64,000 nucleotides of DNA from Setoptus koraiensis. Taxonomy: Eukaryota; Arthropoda. The position numbers and the translations under genes were made by a program. The notes below the pieces were generated by a model, which saw only the letters and a program-made list of their open reading frames with translations, was not told the origin of the DNA and ran no database searches. Positions 13,301 through 29,148 of the stretch are shown here, piece after piece; positions within the stretch are counted from its first letter, which is position 1, and the number at the start of each line of letters is the position of its first letter. The stretch covers positions 15,252,001 to 15,316,000 of the forward strand of contig CM106585.1 of the NCBI GenBank assembly GCA_048013815.1. The letters run 5' to 3'.

Positions 13301-14587
13301 ATTGGTAGGCGACGCTTCAAGATAGATCTGAAAGCGCTGTGGCAACGATACGATCCGAGTACAATGCCCATCTCGCTGGTCCCGATGGCGCTAGTGGATC
13401 CGGAGGGCGCCAAAAATATAATCACGGATGATGCCAAAAAGGGATCGGGTTTGCCGAACGACTTCATCGTGATCAATGGCCAATCGTACGATGAGTGCGC
13501 TTTGTTGTGTATCGATAGGGGCGCCGATTGTGGCTCCTTCTCTTACTGTTATTTCGACGGACAATGCACAACGAGCGGCCTCTACGACCGGAAGAGCATT
13601 CTAGATATCACTGAGGACGATTCGCAGTGTGTCATAGTTCAGAGGGATTTTCTGGCCAAATTCTCGCGCCTAGAAGAGCCAGTGTCGGCACCAGAGGCAT
13701 GGGCAGTCGCCGAAGCTGTCGGCAAAGCAGTGAAACTGAAGAAGACTTGGGCCCACGATGAGCACGATTGTGCCCATCAGTGTATGCTGGAGCCAGAGTT
13801 TAATTGTTTGTCGTTTGACTATTGTCCCGACGACACAGCAACTGTGACAGTTGACAAGATGATGAGAGAAACACTGACACAACAAGGCAATAATAACAAT
13901 CTCGGAAATGATGCAATCACTGATAATAATGACAACCACAATGTTGCCTGCTTCTTGCGGGCCACGCGAAAGATAGACGAGCAACCAGTGTTGGCGACGA
14001 ATAGCAAGCTAGCAATTTCTAATAGAAAGCGGAAGTTGGATGGAACGTGCTGGCGTCACCAAAGATCTTATTTGGCCGATTTCAATCGCTTAGATCACAG
14101 AGGCATCACTGGGCAACCGCTGGACGAACTGCAAACGGTATCCCTGGCGGGCGCCACTGTCGATGAGTGCGCCCGACAGTGTGCCGAGAATTACAAAGAT
14201 TGCAATATGTTTCAATTTTGTTATGATGCGAACAGTAACCCACATCAATTGTGCTCAGTGGCAGTGACACCAGTTGTTAGATTGACCAAATCGAGCTTGA
14301 ACTACGAGGCAAATTGTTATATTTATACGAGGAAGAAAGACATCGCCTATAGGAATAATGGCGACAAACAGCAACCCAATGATCAAGTTCTAATTGACGA
14401 CACAAGCGAGCAGACAAAACAAAAAGCAACAAATCTCTCGGTGCCATTGATACTGTGTCTCACAGTGATAACGTTTTTCGTCAGTCTAATCATCGGGGCC
14501 TCCATCGTATTGCAAAATCGTTACAGGGACCAAATAGAGCAAAGGTACCGTCGTTTCAAGGCGCGCTGGCTCGCAAGTTCACGCTAA
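10382..14587 (+). CDS. Secreted-type single-pass membrane protein with four PAN/apple-like modules
   Basis: Six exons, 10382-10543, 10654-11290, 11389-11798, 11909-12007, 12103-12514 and 12657-14587, close in frame to 1216 aa. A strong signal peptide (about residues 1-28, ending FVASHA) is followed by about 550 aa of extracellular beta-rich sequence that I cannot name; a LolA-like fold is possible but unproven. The last exon carries four cysteine modules of PAN/apple type near residues 598-660, 838-905, 933-1010 and 1064-1130. Each has a DECAxxC-like pair (QCSDIC, ECALLC, DCAHQC, ECARQC) and a C-x-FxYC-like core (CHMFAYC, CGSFSYC, CLSFDYC, CNMFQFC). A membrane helix (about 1165-1190, LILCLTVITFFVSLIIGASI) and a short basic tail end the protein, giving type I topology. 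PAN domains bind proteins or carbohydrates; the ligand here is unknown. Confidence 0.85.
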
Positions 14588-14903
14588 TCCGACCCGTGCT
14601 ACACGACCGATGATATTGTATGATTAAACTTGAGTAGGCATCACTGCATGACAGGGCGCCTTGAACCTCTGACTCAACTCTCTAGTTCGTGATATTAATA
14701 CCCGATTGTTGAGAGATTTTCACCTCTCATGGCTAAACCATAATCCATCCAAAAACACAGTTACAAAACCGTAAAAGCATCTTTTTGAGCAAAAATCAAT
14801 GAAAATGGTCATAGAGACGGTCGATTAGTTAGCTATAGCAGTGAATTTAGTTAGGCTAGTTATTTGTCACATATGATATGTTAGGAGGGAATGATATCAA
14901 TCA
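14588..14903. other. Convergent 3' flank
   Basis: Sequence between the stop of the PAN-module gene and the stop of the chitinase on the other strand. AT-rich, no open frame, presumably two 3' UTRs. Confidence 0.5.
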
Positions 14904-16304
14904 TCAACCACCCTTGTTGCCAGTGATGGAAGAGAAAAGAGAATATCGGGCCCGATCCACCATAGTTGAATGGAGAATATTTTTTCTCTCGTCGCCAACT
15001 AGACAGGGCCCATCGAAATTGTCCGAATTCAAGTTCCATGTCATATAACCGCCTAGGCCCATTTTCACGGCATAATCTACTTTGTCTTGCACACTTTCCT
15101 CATTTTCATAACTGATCCATGTTGACCCGGCCACAATCATGTAGGGCACACAGGCTTTTTGGTCGAAATAAAAGCGAGCATCCTTTTTTTGCATAAACTG
15201 ACAGACCTCTCTGTAGTCATAATAATCGCTTACTTTGCCGCCTTGTGGGCCCCATGCCAACATGAACGGCTTTGGTGTCTTCGAATCTGCCCCTGGCAAT
15301 AATAGGCGATAGCCTCTTGCGTAGGTGGGTATACCTAAAACTATTTTCTCTTTCGGTATGCCCAATGTGAGATATTTCTTGACTGACCAATCAATTGACA
15401 GATTACCTAATAAAGGTATTCTACTAGAGATTATTGGGTACAAGGGTGAGTTTGGTCCGGTAAACGGTGTGTAGTTTTTAAATAAATAATAGTCATATGT
15501 CATTAAATTAAACCAATCTAAATGTGGTGATATCTCAGCTATTTCATAGGCAGCGCCTAAAACTAATTCTTGGGCGGCCACTGCAGATGTCAATAGATAT
15601 CTGTCATCAAAAGCTAGCCTGAGACACTTTACAATCTCAGTGAAGCCAGTTTTTTCATCCAGCCGGCCGGTGCTGAGGGGCAGCTTGGGAAAATTTGGAA
15701 ATTCCCAGTCTAGATCCAAACCGTCCAGTTTGTATGCTTGCATAAAGTGTAGAGCCGATTGCGCGAACCTGAAATGAAATAGAAACAAACACAATGAATA
15801 TAATAGAAAAATATTTAGTTGGACTTCAACAATCACCGAGTAGCGAACTCACCTCTGTCTTATGGCCTCACTTTTGGCCGCCCTGACAAATCCTTGAAAC
15901 TCGTGCTCGTTGTAAAGTGACACAAGAACTTTTAGGTGGGGATAGGCACTTTTCAGTTGTGCAATTTGACCCAGATATTGCTGGTCCGAATTTGCGCCCA
16001 AAACGATGTTACCCTCGGAATCTAAACGACAGAAGGCAAATATGACATGCGAACATAGATTTCCGTCTATATGTTGAACCGCCATCTGAGTGTTGGGATC
16101 CATTCGGAAGTAGCAAACTCTCTTGAAGTTGTTCCACATTGCTGAGAATCGCCGATCTCTGGCCGCGTCAATCATGTTGTTTTTGTTGCTCATGGTTGGC
16201 ACATCAGAATAATATTGGTGCTGCCTTGGAGCCTGACAAATCGTTTGCTCTAAACATGCCAGAATGCAAATGAGGTGAGCCGTTATGGTTGTAAAATGCA
16301 TCAT
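14904..16304 (-). CDS. GH18 chitinase or chitinase-like protein
   Basis: Two exons (16304-15853 and 15768-14904) with an 84-nt intron close to 438 aa. The N-terminus is a signal peptide (MMHFTTITAHLICILACLEQ...). The GH18 catalytic signature DGLDLDWEF is intact, with the proton-donor Glu near residue 173. Other barrel strands are recognisable: FKRVCYFRMDPN, SHVIFAFCRLD, LKVLVSLYNE, MTYDYYLF (usually MTYDxHG), KIVLGIPTYARGY and GGYMTWNLNSDNFDG. There is no chitin-binding module or Ser/Thr linker, so it is a single-domain enzyme. All DxxDxDxE acids are present, so activity is likely. The Tyr-Tyr in place of the usual residues after MTYD may alter the substrate cleft. The family cleaves chitin beta-1,4 bonds in cuticle turnover or digestion. 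Confidence 0.92.
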
Positions 16305-17394
16305 ATGTCATGGTGATTGTATGCAGATCAATGACACTAATTAGTGCGAGCGGAAAATACATTATTAGCTAATTTAAGACTGAAGAAAAAGCACAATTCG
16401 TTATTGAATATAACGGATGAATAGCGCCACCGATTATTTGGCGCAACCAAAAGACAACCCTAAATATTGTTTGCCGATACCTAGTTGCGGCAACTGACTA
16501 ACAATAGTAAAATTTTATGCCTCACTGCATATTGAATTGCGATGATTGCTGGCGACATCAAACAGGTACTTTGATCGGATGAAAAGGATTATTGTACTCA
16601 CTTGTCAGTTGTCGTTGTGGTAGTTGTTTTTGTCGTTATTGTGGTGAGATGTCGACCCCCTCTTGGCAGTTATGCTGAATAGTTGTAACCTGGCTTGATG
16701 ATATAACTCTGTCAAACTCTTTATGCCGGCGAACATCACACACTGATTATAACTATTCTTGGATATCGGTATAGATATAAAAATCGAATAGATAGACCTC
16801 TATTGCTTTAATGTATGTATGTGTCGAAAAAAAAAGATTTGATGCAAATAAAGAATTTCCTCGCTCTCTCTCTCTCTCTCCGACACATTGTTAAACAAAC
16901 AGCTGATTACATAACAACGAACAACATAGAAACTGCAACACACCGTGTTATGCATTGAGACTTACTTTGTCAAAGAAGCCATGTTACGTAAGCGACGCCC
17001 AACATAAAGTTGTGAAAGAACTCTGCTGTCGCTGGCTGAACCAGCTCAAACTTGGAATGGCTCATGATTACCGTAATAAGTACTCGGAGCTGTTTGTGGG
17101 CAGGTGGGTGTCGGACAAACTATTCAGAATCTTGTCGTATCAGTTCAGTTAGCCTCAGTTGTGAAACCCTCTAGAGACATCTCGTCGAAATTTTTTCGGA
17201 AGATTGCCAGTATAATGAAAACAGAAATGGCGAAAACAGGAATGAAATACAATTTTTTCTCCTCATTCTGCTGATGAGATCGGCCCTATATATTCACTTT
17301 CAGTTGAGTTGATAGTAACTGCTGAGAGGTTACACAGTTTAATAAATCATTCGACCAAGTTTCGGCCAGATCAACCATGCTTGCCATTCCTTCG
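16305..17394. other. Intergenic region upstream of the chitinase
   Basis: Contains the presumed chitinase promoter (chitinase reads leftward) and the 3' flank of the unknown 275-aa gene. A CT dinucleotide run lies at about 16862-16880. A 65-codon open frame at 16955-17152 has no supporting features and was not called. A TATAAAA word occurs near 16775. Confidence 0.4.
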
Positions 17395-18222
17395 TTAGGG
17401 AGCACCGGCTCGTTCCCAGAGTTTTGTCAGCATATCTACGATTTCCGTGTTTCTGAGCGCCTTGGAGCCTGGCTGGGCAAAAGGAATTATATTACCATCA
17501 AAACCGCGTAAATGTTTCATGTATCCATCCATCTTGCCAATCAAATCTCCAAAGTATTCGTCTATCGAAAGATTGGCTGCTTCAGCTTGCGAATAATAGT
17601 AATCCCTAACAAAACCAACAACCGTATCGCCGATGGGTCCTTTTATTTTTGGATTCCAGAAGATCCTCTCTCTGTAATGATGGCGCCAAGCTAATAAAAC
17701 AGTAGTCTGAAGCGGAAACTCTGCTATCATATATTCCAATCCTGCATTGTAGATATAATAAAGATCTGTTCTTCGAGCCAGACCTTGTCTATTAGCTAGA
17801 GTATTAGGAATATCACAAGAAACCGTTCTTAGTGGTCCACCATCGATCTCTTCCTTTGAAAAGTTCTTGATTATCCAATAGGCACAAGCGGCCGTGCATT
17901 TATTGAGAGATGAACAATGCGAATTGTAATTTAGTTGGTTCTTCTCTACACGCAACCACTTTTCCCCGCTCAAACCATTAACCCGACAATGGCCAGATTT
18001 ATTCATTTCATCCTTTATGTATTGATATCTGCTAAGAAACTCAGTGGCTATCTTTTCATCCACATTGTTAGCTAATTCTGTCAGACCCAAGTATGAGGCG
18101 TTCTTTTGGGCCTGTTTGTATCTATCGAAATATTCTTTCCAGTTGAATTCTTCAAATGGAGGCAACTTAGCATTGATGATCTCCTTATCGGACTTTCCAC
18201 TCGGCCCTTGTGGCTGATTCAT
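17395..18222 (-). CDS. Unrecognised 275-aa protein
   Basis: A single open frame of 276 codons, clearly protein-like in composition. I do not recognise the family. Visible: a Pro-rich start, then an alpha-helical segment rich in Tyr/Lys (about residues 20-80), six cysteines clustered between about 100 and 150 (including HCSSLNKCTAAC), and a Trp/Tyr/Arg-rich helical region (WRHHYRERIFWNP, YYYSQAEAANLSIDEYF). There is no signal peptide at this Met. A TTTCAG acceptor-like site lies just upstream of the ATG (about 18230), so a 5' exon, possibly carrying a signal peptide, may exist to the right. It sits between the chitinase and YIPF6 with no evident operon-like link. Confidence 0.7.
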   Translation of the reverse strand: MNQPQGPSGKSDKEIINAKLPPFEEFNWKEYFDRYKQAQKNASYLGLTELANNVDEKIATEFLSRYQYIKDEMNKSGHCRVNGLSGEKWLRVEKNQLNYNSHCSSLNKCTAACAYWIIKNFSKEEIDGGPLRTVSCDIPNTLANRQGLARRTDLYYIYNAGLEYMIAEFPLQTTVLLAWRHHYRERIFWNPKIKGPIGDTVVGFVRDYYYSQAEAANLSIDEYFGDLIGKMDGYMKHLRGFDGNIIPFAQPGSKALRNTEIVDMLTKLWERAGAP

Positions 18223-18719
18223 TGTCTGGTGCTGAAATAGTAATAATGAGGAGAGCAGTACTTTGCCAGATTGCGTAATTTTAGAGTTTCATCGACCGCG
18301 ATGCAATGGCGATAGGTTCCAACGGATATGGCCCCTCTTTCTTGATGGTATTCGTGATGAATGATTATTTATAGTTCGACGAAGTCGTATCGATGGTTGT
18401 CAGTCTCCAGGCCACACTTCGAGTCTTGATCTGTTTCAACATATTGGTAGAAGATACTGATCAGTGATCACAAATAGTAGCAACAGACAGTAGTGACAAA
18501 CATACAACCTTTTTTCTCAGATCAATTGTGCAACTGGAGACCATCATAGATTTACGTAATGATAATGTTCAGAAAATTACATATACATCAGCAATATGAT
18601 CTGCCCATATCGCAGTATCTGATCTGACTCCTCGAATCCAAATGCACGTGTCTTGCTTGTGATATATGGCCACACGCGAGGGCTATATTGAGACAATGAC
18701 AATAAACAAAGTTTGAAAT
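18223..18719. other. Intergenic region upstream of the unknown gene
   Basis: AT-rich and without a convincing exon. It would contain the promoter, and perhaps a 5' exon, of the - strand 275-aa gene. Confidence 0.35.
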
Positions 18720-19018
18720 CTGATTCGTTTGTATGCTTTTGCTGAGTTGAGGGTGATTAATGAGAGAACCAGCAATTCGCTTTTGCATAAATCTAGTCCC
18801 TCTCGCACCAAAAGGAATGAGAGCCCAGCACATTCCATGACCCCATTGGCACCGGAAACACCATCCAACAATTCACATCCAGTCACAATCGAATATCCGA
18901 CAGAGCCGACAAGTGAGCTTGCCAGCATAGGAGTCAGAACTGAATTGCGAATGATCTCTGTGAGAGCAAAACAAGGTCCGGTGGAAGTTCAACTATCTGT
19001 TGAAAATTTTATCATTTG
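18720..19018 (+). pseudogene. Possible E2F marked-box / CB-domain fragment
   Basis: The + frame reads RLYAFAELRVI, then a Ser/Pro-rich stretch, then MISVRAKQGPVEVQLS and a stop. The last part resembles the E2F family coiled-coil/marked-box end (family pattern roughly Q-I-x-L-K-S-x-x-G-P-I-x-V-x-L), and the first part resembles the family's R-L-A-Y-V-T-Y-x-D-I/L-R strand. The frame is closed upstream by a stop (about 18714) and no winged-helix DNA-binding domain is visible in the surrounding 2 kb. If the match is real, this is a detached fragment or a single exon of a gene I cannot trace. Chance similarity is the alternative. Confidence 0.3.
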
Positions 19019-19501
19019 ATATTGTTTTTTTTTTCATTCGCCTCTCAGCTTCAATAACAATGCCGAATCGGTAGCCAATTCACGAATGAGATTCCCAAAG
19101 GTGCGACTCTACGAGATCTTTATAAAATTTTGCTGTTAATCAAGTTTTCACCGAAATGAGGCCTTGTTTTCGCTGAAATTATCCAACAATAAGCGCAAAC
19201 TTTGGCTAGTTACGATCGTTTCCCTATGCGCAGGATCAGACACTCACGTGCAGAATTAAGAGTGCACAGCTGCGCCGCCCTCGCGGAAAATGTTCGCATC
19301 AACGTTCGGGTTTCGCAAAGCAACCATAAGGTCTAACAATAATGTTACGTATTATTTGTCGACGTTGTATTGGTTCCGCATGTCAAATAAAGTTGCATAC
19401 AGACACACAATCGACCATGATATCATATCGATCAATAAATAGACTGTTAACATAGACAAATGTAGAAACATTCATCACTACGCTAACAACTAGTCATTGA
19501 T
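19019..19501. other. Probable promoter region of YIPF6
   Basis: A T-run at about 19024-19034, then mixed sequence with no open frame. It lies directly upstream of the YIPF6 start, so it probably carries its promoter and 5' UTR. No clear TATA box. Confidence 0.35.
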
Positions 19502-20830
19502 ATGAGCGATATCATCAAGTCAATCAACAAGGACAAGTCATTGTCTCCGGGCAACAGCCAGCAAACCTCTTCTGTGCACGTAGCCAATAAATCTCCAGAT
19601 ATTATCTCAGATGGTAGGCTCGTTGATTCAAATACTGCTCTTATGAGTGATATTGCTAAGCAGCCATCAAAAACAGCTGTCAATGTTCCTCAGACACCCT
19701 TCGATCTGGAGTGGATATCCTGCGAGCCGGCCATAATTCACAAAAAAACTCCAGATACACCCAAAGGAGCGATCAACAAGGGCATTTCAGCTAGTACTAA
19801 GAGCTTATTTAGACTCAAGTCAAATAGTATGGATACAACAACAAAACAATTGCCACCACCTGTCCCAAGCGTGCCACCAAATACCAGCGTTTCTCCAACG
19901 CAAAGCGATGTATTCTTCTCGGGCAATACCCCTCTCACCAGTACAATAGAGCCATTGGTGACAAAAGATGCCTCAGTTGTCGAACTCAAGATAGACGAAG
20001 AGGAATACAACGATGATATATCGGTTCAAGTTCTGCATGGACAAATACCGGATCATGACGACCCAAAACGAAAATCCACTTTCGATGAACTAGACGAACC
20101 AATAATCGACACGCTGCTACACGATCTTCGTGGAATTTACAGCAAAATGAAACTAATCGTTCTACCAATGTCGTCCTATGATACTTATAGGATTGCTCTG
20201 AGAGGTTGGGATTTGTGGGGTCCACTCATTCTGTGTACATTTCTTGCAATCAATCTCCATCATCCCGAGAGTATGGATCGACATTCAGGCCCACATTTTG
20301 CGGAGGTATTTGTTCTCATCTGGTTTGGATCTTGCACAATAAGTCTCAACTACAGACTGCTATCATTAACTTCCTCTTCTCAACGCGATCATCTCAATGA
20401 GTCTATCCCAACTTCGCAGCAAACATCATCATCGATTAATAACGTTGGAAATATGCTCTTCCCTGGAAACGATATGCCACAACAGGAACACGATACCGCT
20501 CAGCAGAATCAGGATAGAATGAGACAACCTAAGGCAATCATGGCACCACCCTCAATATTTCAATTGATGTGTGTCTTTGGTTACTGTCTAGTGCCCCCTT
20601 GTTTTGGCCTAGTGCTAATCAAGATACTTTCGTTAAGCTTCGATTTTTCACTTCATGCGCTATTCTCCGAAAAGCTGATCATTGGTATGATATTTGGTTT
20701 CTTATGGCCCACATTTTGCTCGGTTAAGATATTGATACGATATCAAGAGAAAGATAAACGCGTTCTGGCTATATACCCAATAGGTCTTTTCTATTTCATT
20801 CTGAGCTGGATGATTATTCTAAATCATTAG
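19502..20830 (+). CDS. YIPF6: YIPF6-like Golgi membrane protein (Yip1 family), with long N-terminal extension
   Basis: Single exon, 442 aa; vertebrate YIPF6 is about 236 aa. The family core starts near residue 190: TLLHDLRGIYSKMKLIVLP, then RGWDLWGPLILCTFLAINL, SMDRHSGPHFAEVFVLIWFG, a GYCLVPPCFG helix, and two more hydrophobic helices to the C-terminus, giving about five membrane segments. Two parts are unusual: about 190 residues of Ser/Thr/Pro-rich, low-complexity N-terminus, and a 70-residue Gln/Ser-rich insert between helices 2 and 3 (about residues 285-350). Yip1-family proteins act in ER-Golgi membranes and bind Rab GTPases through the cytosolic N-terminus. The extension therefore faces the cytosol, by inference. 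The ATG at 19502 is the first in frame; a later start near the core is possible. Confidence 0.88.
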   Translation: MSDIIKSINKDKSLSPGNSQQTSSVHVANKSPDIISDGRLVDSNTALMSDIAKQPSKTAVNVPQTPFDLEWISCEPAIIHKKTPDTPKGAINKGISASTKSLFRLKSNSMDTTTKQLPPPVPSVPPNTSVSPTQSDVFFSGNTPLTSTIEPLVTKDASVVELKIDEEEYNDDISVQVLHGQIPDHDDPKRKSTFDELDEPIIDTLLHDLRGIYSKMKLIVLPMSSYDTYRIALRGWDLWGPLILCTFLAINLHHPESMDRHSGPHFAEVFVLIWFGSCTISLNYRLLSLTSSSQRDHLNESIPTSQQTSSSINNVGNMLFPGNDMPQQEHDTAQQNQDRMRQPKAIMAPPSIFQLMCVFGYCLVPPCFGLVLIKILSLSFDFSLHALFSEKLIIGMIFGFLWPTFCSVKILIRYQEKDKRVLAIYPIGLFYFILSWMIILNH

Positions 20831-21370
20831 TTACAATGTGATAGGCTTAGTATTGTTGTTAGATAATATACTTATATAAATTTTCTATCGTAATTTTTAC
20901 AACCATTCAGTGTTCACTTAACCCAATCAACCATTCGAGGTGTCTTTATTAAATTTAAAGCTGGTGCATGATCATATCAAATGACTACATACCACATCTC
21001 ATGCGTAGAGGATATAATGCATAGCTAACAAAACTATCTTCATTGAGTGAGTTGTTTATATATTGAAGAAAATGTGATTTGAATATACATAATAATTGAA
21101 GCTGACAACGACTGTGAATTGTTGTGAGCATTATTATTCATCTTTTAGGTATTTTGAAATACAAGTGATAATAGAGTTAAATCACAGGCCCGTATAATTA
21201 GTCCATGGATAACTGCATGATTCCATTTGAGACTTTATTGCGGAGAATAGATGAGAAAGCAGGAGAATCTCAATGATGAGCAAAGGGCTGCACCGATTAA
21301 GGCGATACCATGCTTGATCTAGTCGCGTATAGACATTGCGTTGAGAATTGCAGCAGTCATCCTTCAAAAA
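20831..21370. other. Convergent 3' flank between YIPF6 and USP7
   Basis: AT-rich, no coding sequence. A 61-codon - strand frame at 21182-21367 lies just beyond the USP7 stop and has no features. Presumably the two 3' UTRs. Confidence 0.45.
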
Positions 21371-27200
<5,830 letters not shown>

Positions 27201-27661
27201 CTCGGTTACAGAGCCTATGCGATCGTGCCTTGTTGTTAGTCTGCGTGCCCATGCAGAGTGAGCGAATAATGGCAGAAACAATTAACGAGACACGGCGTCG
27301 TCACGGCGGTGCCTGCAGTCTCGCTTGCAACGTGCAACCAGTGCCCCTAGAGGATTAGCGTCACATCAATTTTTTGGCCTTGCCCAATGGACCATACAAT
27401 AAACAAGATTCATATCGAGCACATGGGCAACTGGTTTGGTTTCAAAACAAGGCGGCGGTTCCCGAATCTCTGGCAAAAATTGATTTTCTCAATTTTCTGA
27501 CACCAAAGATAAACTTTCCTGTGAAAAAACGATCCGGACACTTGTTGGCTCTTTCAGACTTTCAACTAAAGCTGTACAAAGTTATCCGCTCATCGATAAC
27601 AACTTTGGGGGCCACAACCATCAACTGACCGATAATTCAGCAGCAGCCGGAAAATCCTAAG

Positions 27662-28909
27662 ATGGAAACTGACGATACTGAAGAGGCTTGTAAAGAGGCT
27701 ACTCTCAGATTTGTCGTAGAGGAAGTGAGCAAACTGGAAATTAAAGTCTTTAGTCAAACACAAAACATGGAACAGCCACAACCATCAACTGACGGCGACC
27801 CGATAATTCAGCAGCAGCCGGAAGATCCTAAGATGGAAACTGACGACACTGAAGAGGCTTGTAGTGAGGCTACTTTCAGATTTGTCATAGAGGAAGTGAG
27901 CAAACTGGAAGATAAAGTCTTCAGCTCGGCCACATACATTAGGAACTTGCCCTGGAAGATTATGGCCATGCCACGTGCTGGTCGACAGCGCCATAGGCAC
28001 CAAAATTCCAATTCAACTCCAGCCTCTAAGAGTTTGGGCTTTTTCCTACAATGTAATGGTGATTCAGAATCAACAACATGGTCCTGCGAAGCCCAGGCAG
28101 AATTGCGTATTATACCCCAAAAAGAAGGCTCTCGGCCTATTCATTGCCGCTTTCAACGTGTATTCAATAGTGAAGTAAATGCTTGGGGCTCTCGTCATTT
28201 CATATCTATGCAAAAGCTGTTGGATCCCGAGAGGGGTTTTGTTAAAGATGATACCATCATTTTAGAAGTATGGATCTCAGCTGATGTACCTCATGGCGTC
28301 AATTTTGACTCTGACGTGTTAACTGACGACTCTGACTTGTTAACTGACGACTCTGACGTATTAACTGACGACTCTGACGTGTTAACTGACGACTCTGACG
28401 TGTTAACTATCGACCATGAACTGGCTTGTAGTGAGGCTACTCTCAGATTCGTCGTAGAGGAAGTGAGCAAACTGGAAGATAAAGTCTTCAGCTCGGCCAC
28501 ATACATTAGGAGCTTGCCCTGGAAGATTATGGCCATGCCACGTGCTGGTCAACAGCGCCATAGGCACCAAAATTCCAATTCAGCTCCAGCCTCTAAGAGT
28601 TTGGGCTTTTTCCTACAATGTAATGGTGATTCAGAATCAACAACATGGTCCTGCAAAGCCGAAGCAGAATTGCGTATTATACCCCAAAAAGAAGGCTCTC
28701 GGCCTCTAAATCGCCGCATTCAACATGTATTCTATAGTAAGGAAAATGATTGGGGCTTTAGTCAATTCATATCTATGCAAGAGCTGTTGGATCCCGATAG
28801 AGGTTTTGTTAAAGATGATACCATCATTTTAGAAGTATGGATCTCAGCTGATGTACCTCATGGCGTCAGTTCGGACGCTGAAGTGGAGACAGATGACAGT
28901 TTCATCTAA
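27662..28909 (+). CDS. MATH-domain-only protein derived from USP7 (copy A, two full MATH modules plus one truncated)
   Basis: A 415-aa open frame, intronless. Residues 1-35 copy the start of the USP7 MATH domain and break off. At 27756-27766 the sequence changes to the last bases of the USP7 5' UTR and then the USP7 ATG (27767), followed by the USP7 N-terminus and a full MATH domain (to about residue 215). A linker of five 7-residue acidic units (DSDVLTD type, about 28308-28412) leads to a second full MATH domain ending at the stop. There is no protease domain, no catalytic Cys box and no ubiquitin-like domains. The second full module keeps the USP7 NDWGF segment; the first has NAWGS. By inference from USP7, the product would bind peptide motifs of USP7-type clients without deubiquitinating them. 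Expression is unproven. The leader upstream (27374-27628) has no USP7 homology. Confidence 0.75.
   Translation: METDDTEEACKEATLRFVVEEVSKLEIKVFSQTQNMEQPQPSTDGDPIIQQQPEDPKMETDDTEEACSEATFRFVIEEVSKLEDKVFSSATYIRNLPWKIMAMPRAGRQRHRHQNSNSTPASKSLGFFLQCNGDSESTTWSCEAQAELRIIPQKEGSRPIHCRFQRVFNSEVNAWGSRHFISMQKLLDPERGFVKDDTIILEVWISADVPHGVNFDSDVLTDDSDLLTDDSDVLTDDSDVLTDDSDVLTIDHELACSEATLRFVVEEVSKLEDKVFSSATYIRSLPWKIMAMPRAGQQRHRHQNSNSAPASKSLGFFLQCNGDSESTTWSCKAEAELRIIPQKEGSRPLNRRIQHVFYSKENDWGFSQFISMQELLDPDRGFVKDDTIILEVWISADVPHGVSSDAEVETDDSFI
28308..28412 (+). repeat. 21-bp tandem repeat coding the acidic linker
   Basis: Five consecutive 21-bp units, each coding a 7-residue DSD-V/L-LTD heptad, between the two full MATH modules of copy A. 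The multiple of three keeps the frame open. It looks like a linker grown by replication slippage. Confidence 0.75.
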
Positions 28910-29022
28910 TGTCCTTACAAGAGCTCAAGGATTCTGACTCAGAATTTCCGAGAAAGGTTAGAGGTGACAATATTTCAGAAGAATTCTAGAAGCGTACGTT
29001 TCAGCTAGTGCACCTTGCGATC
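28903..29022 (+). pseudogene. Relict MATH-domain tail after copy A
   Basis: Directly past the copy A stop, the sequence still aligns with the C-terminal third of a MATH module: CAAGAGCTC-GGAT, AGGTT, AGAAG and TCAGCT-TGCACCT match the module sequence from the ISMQELLD segment to the ADAPHG segment. It contains stops and small indels, so it is a decayed module. The same relict follows copy B, so it predates the tandem duplication. Confidence 0.65.
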
Positions 29023-29148
29023 TTAGTAGAGGTAGCGGAAAGAACGGGTCCCTGTGTCCCTTTTGTTAACATGAGTATATGTGTTTAAAATATATTTATA
29101 TATTTTATAAATTCAATTTCCCTTCGTTTATATCAAATACACAACAAT

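Noticed and set aside
16955-17152. 65-codon + frame between chitinase and the unknown gene
   Set aside because: No homology or features; length is within chance for this composition.
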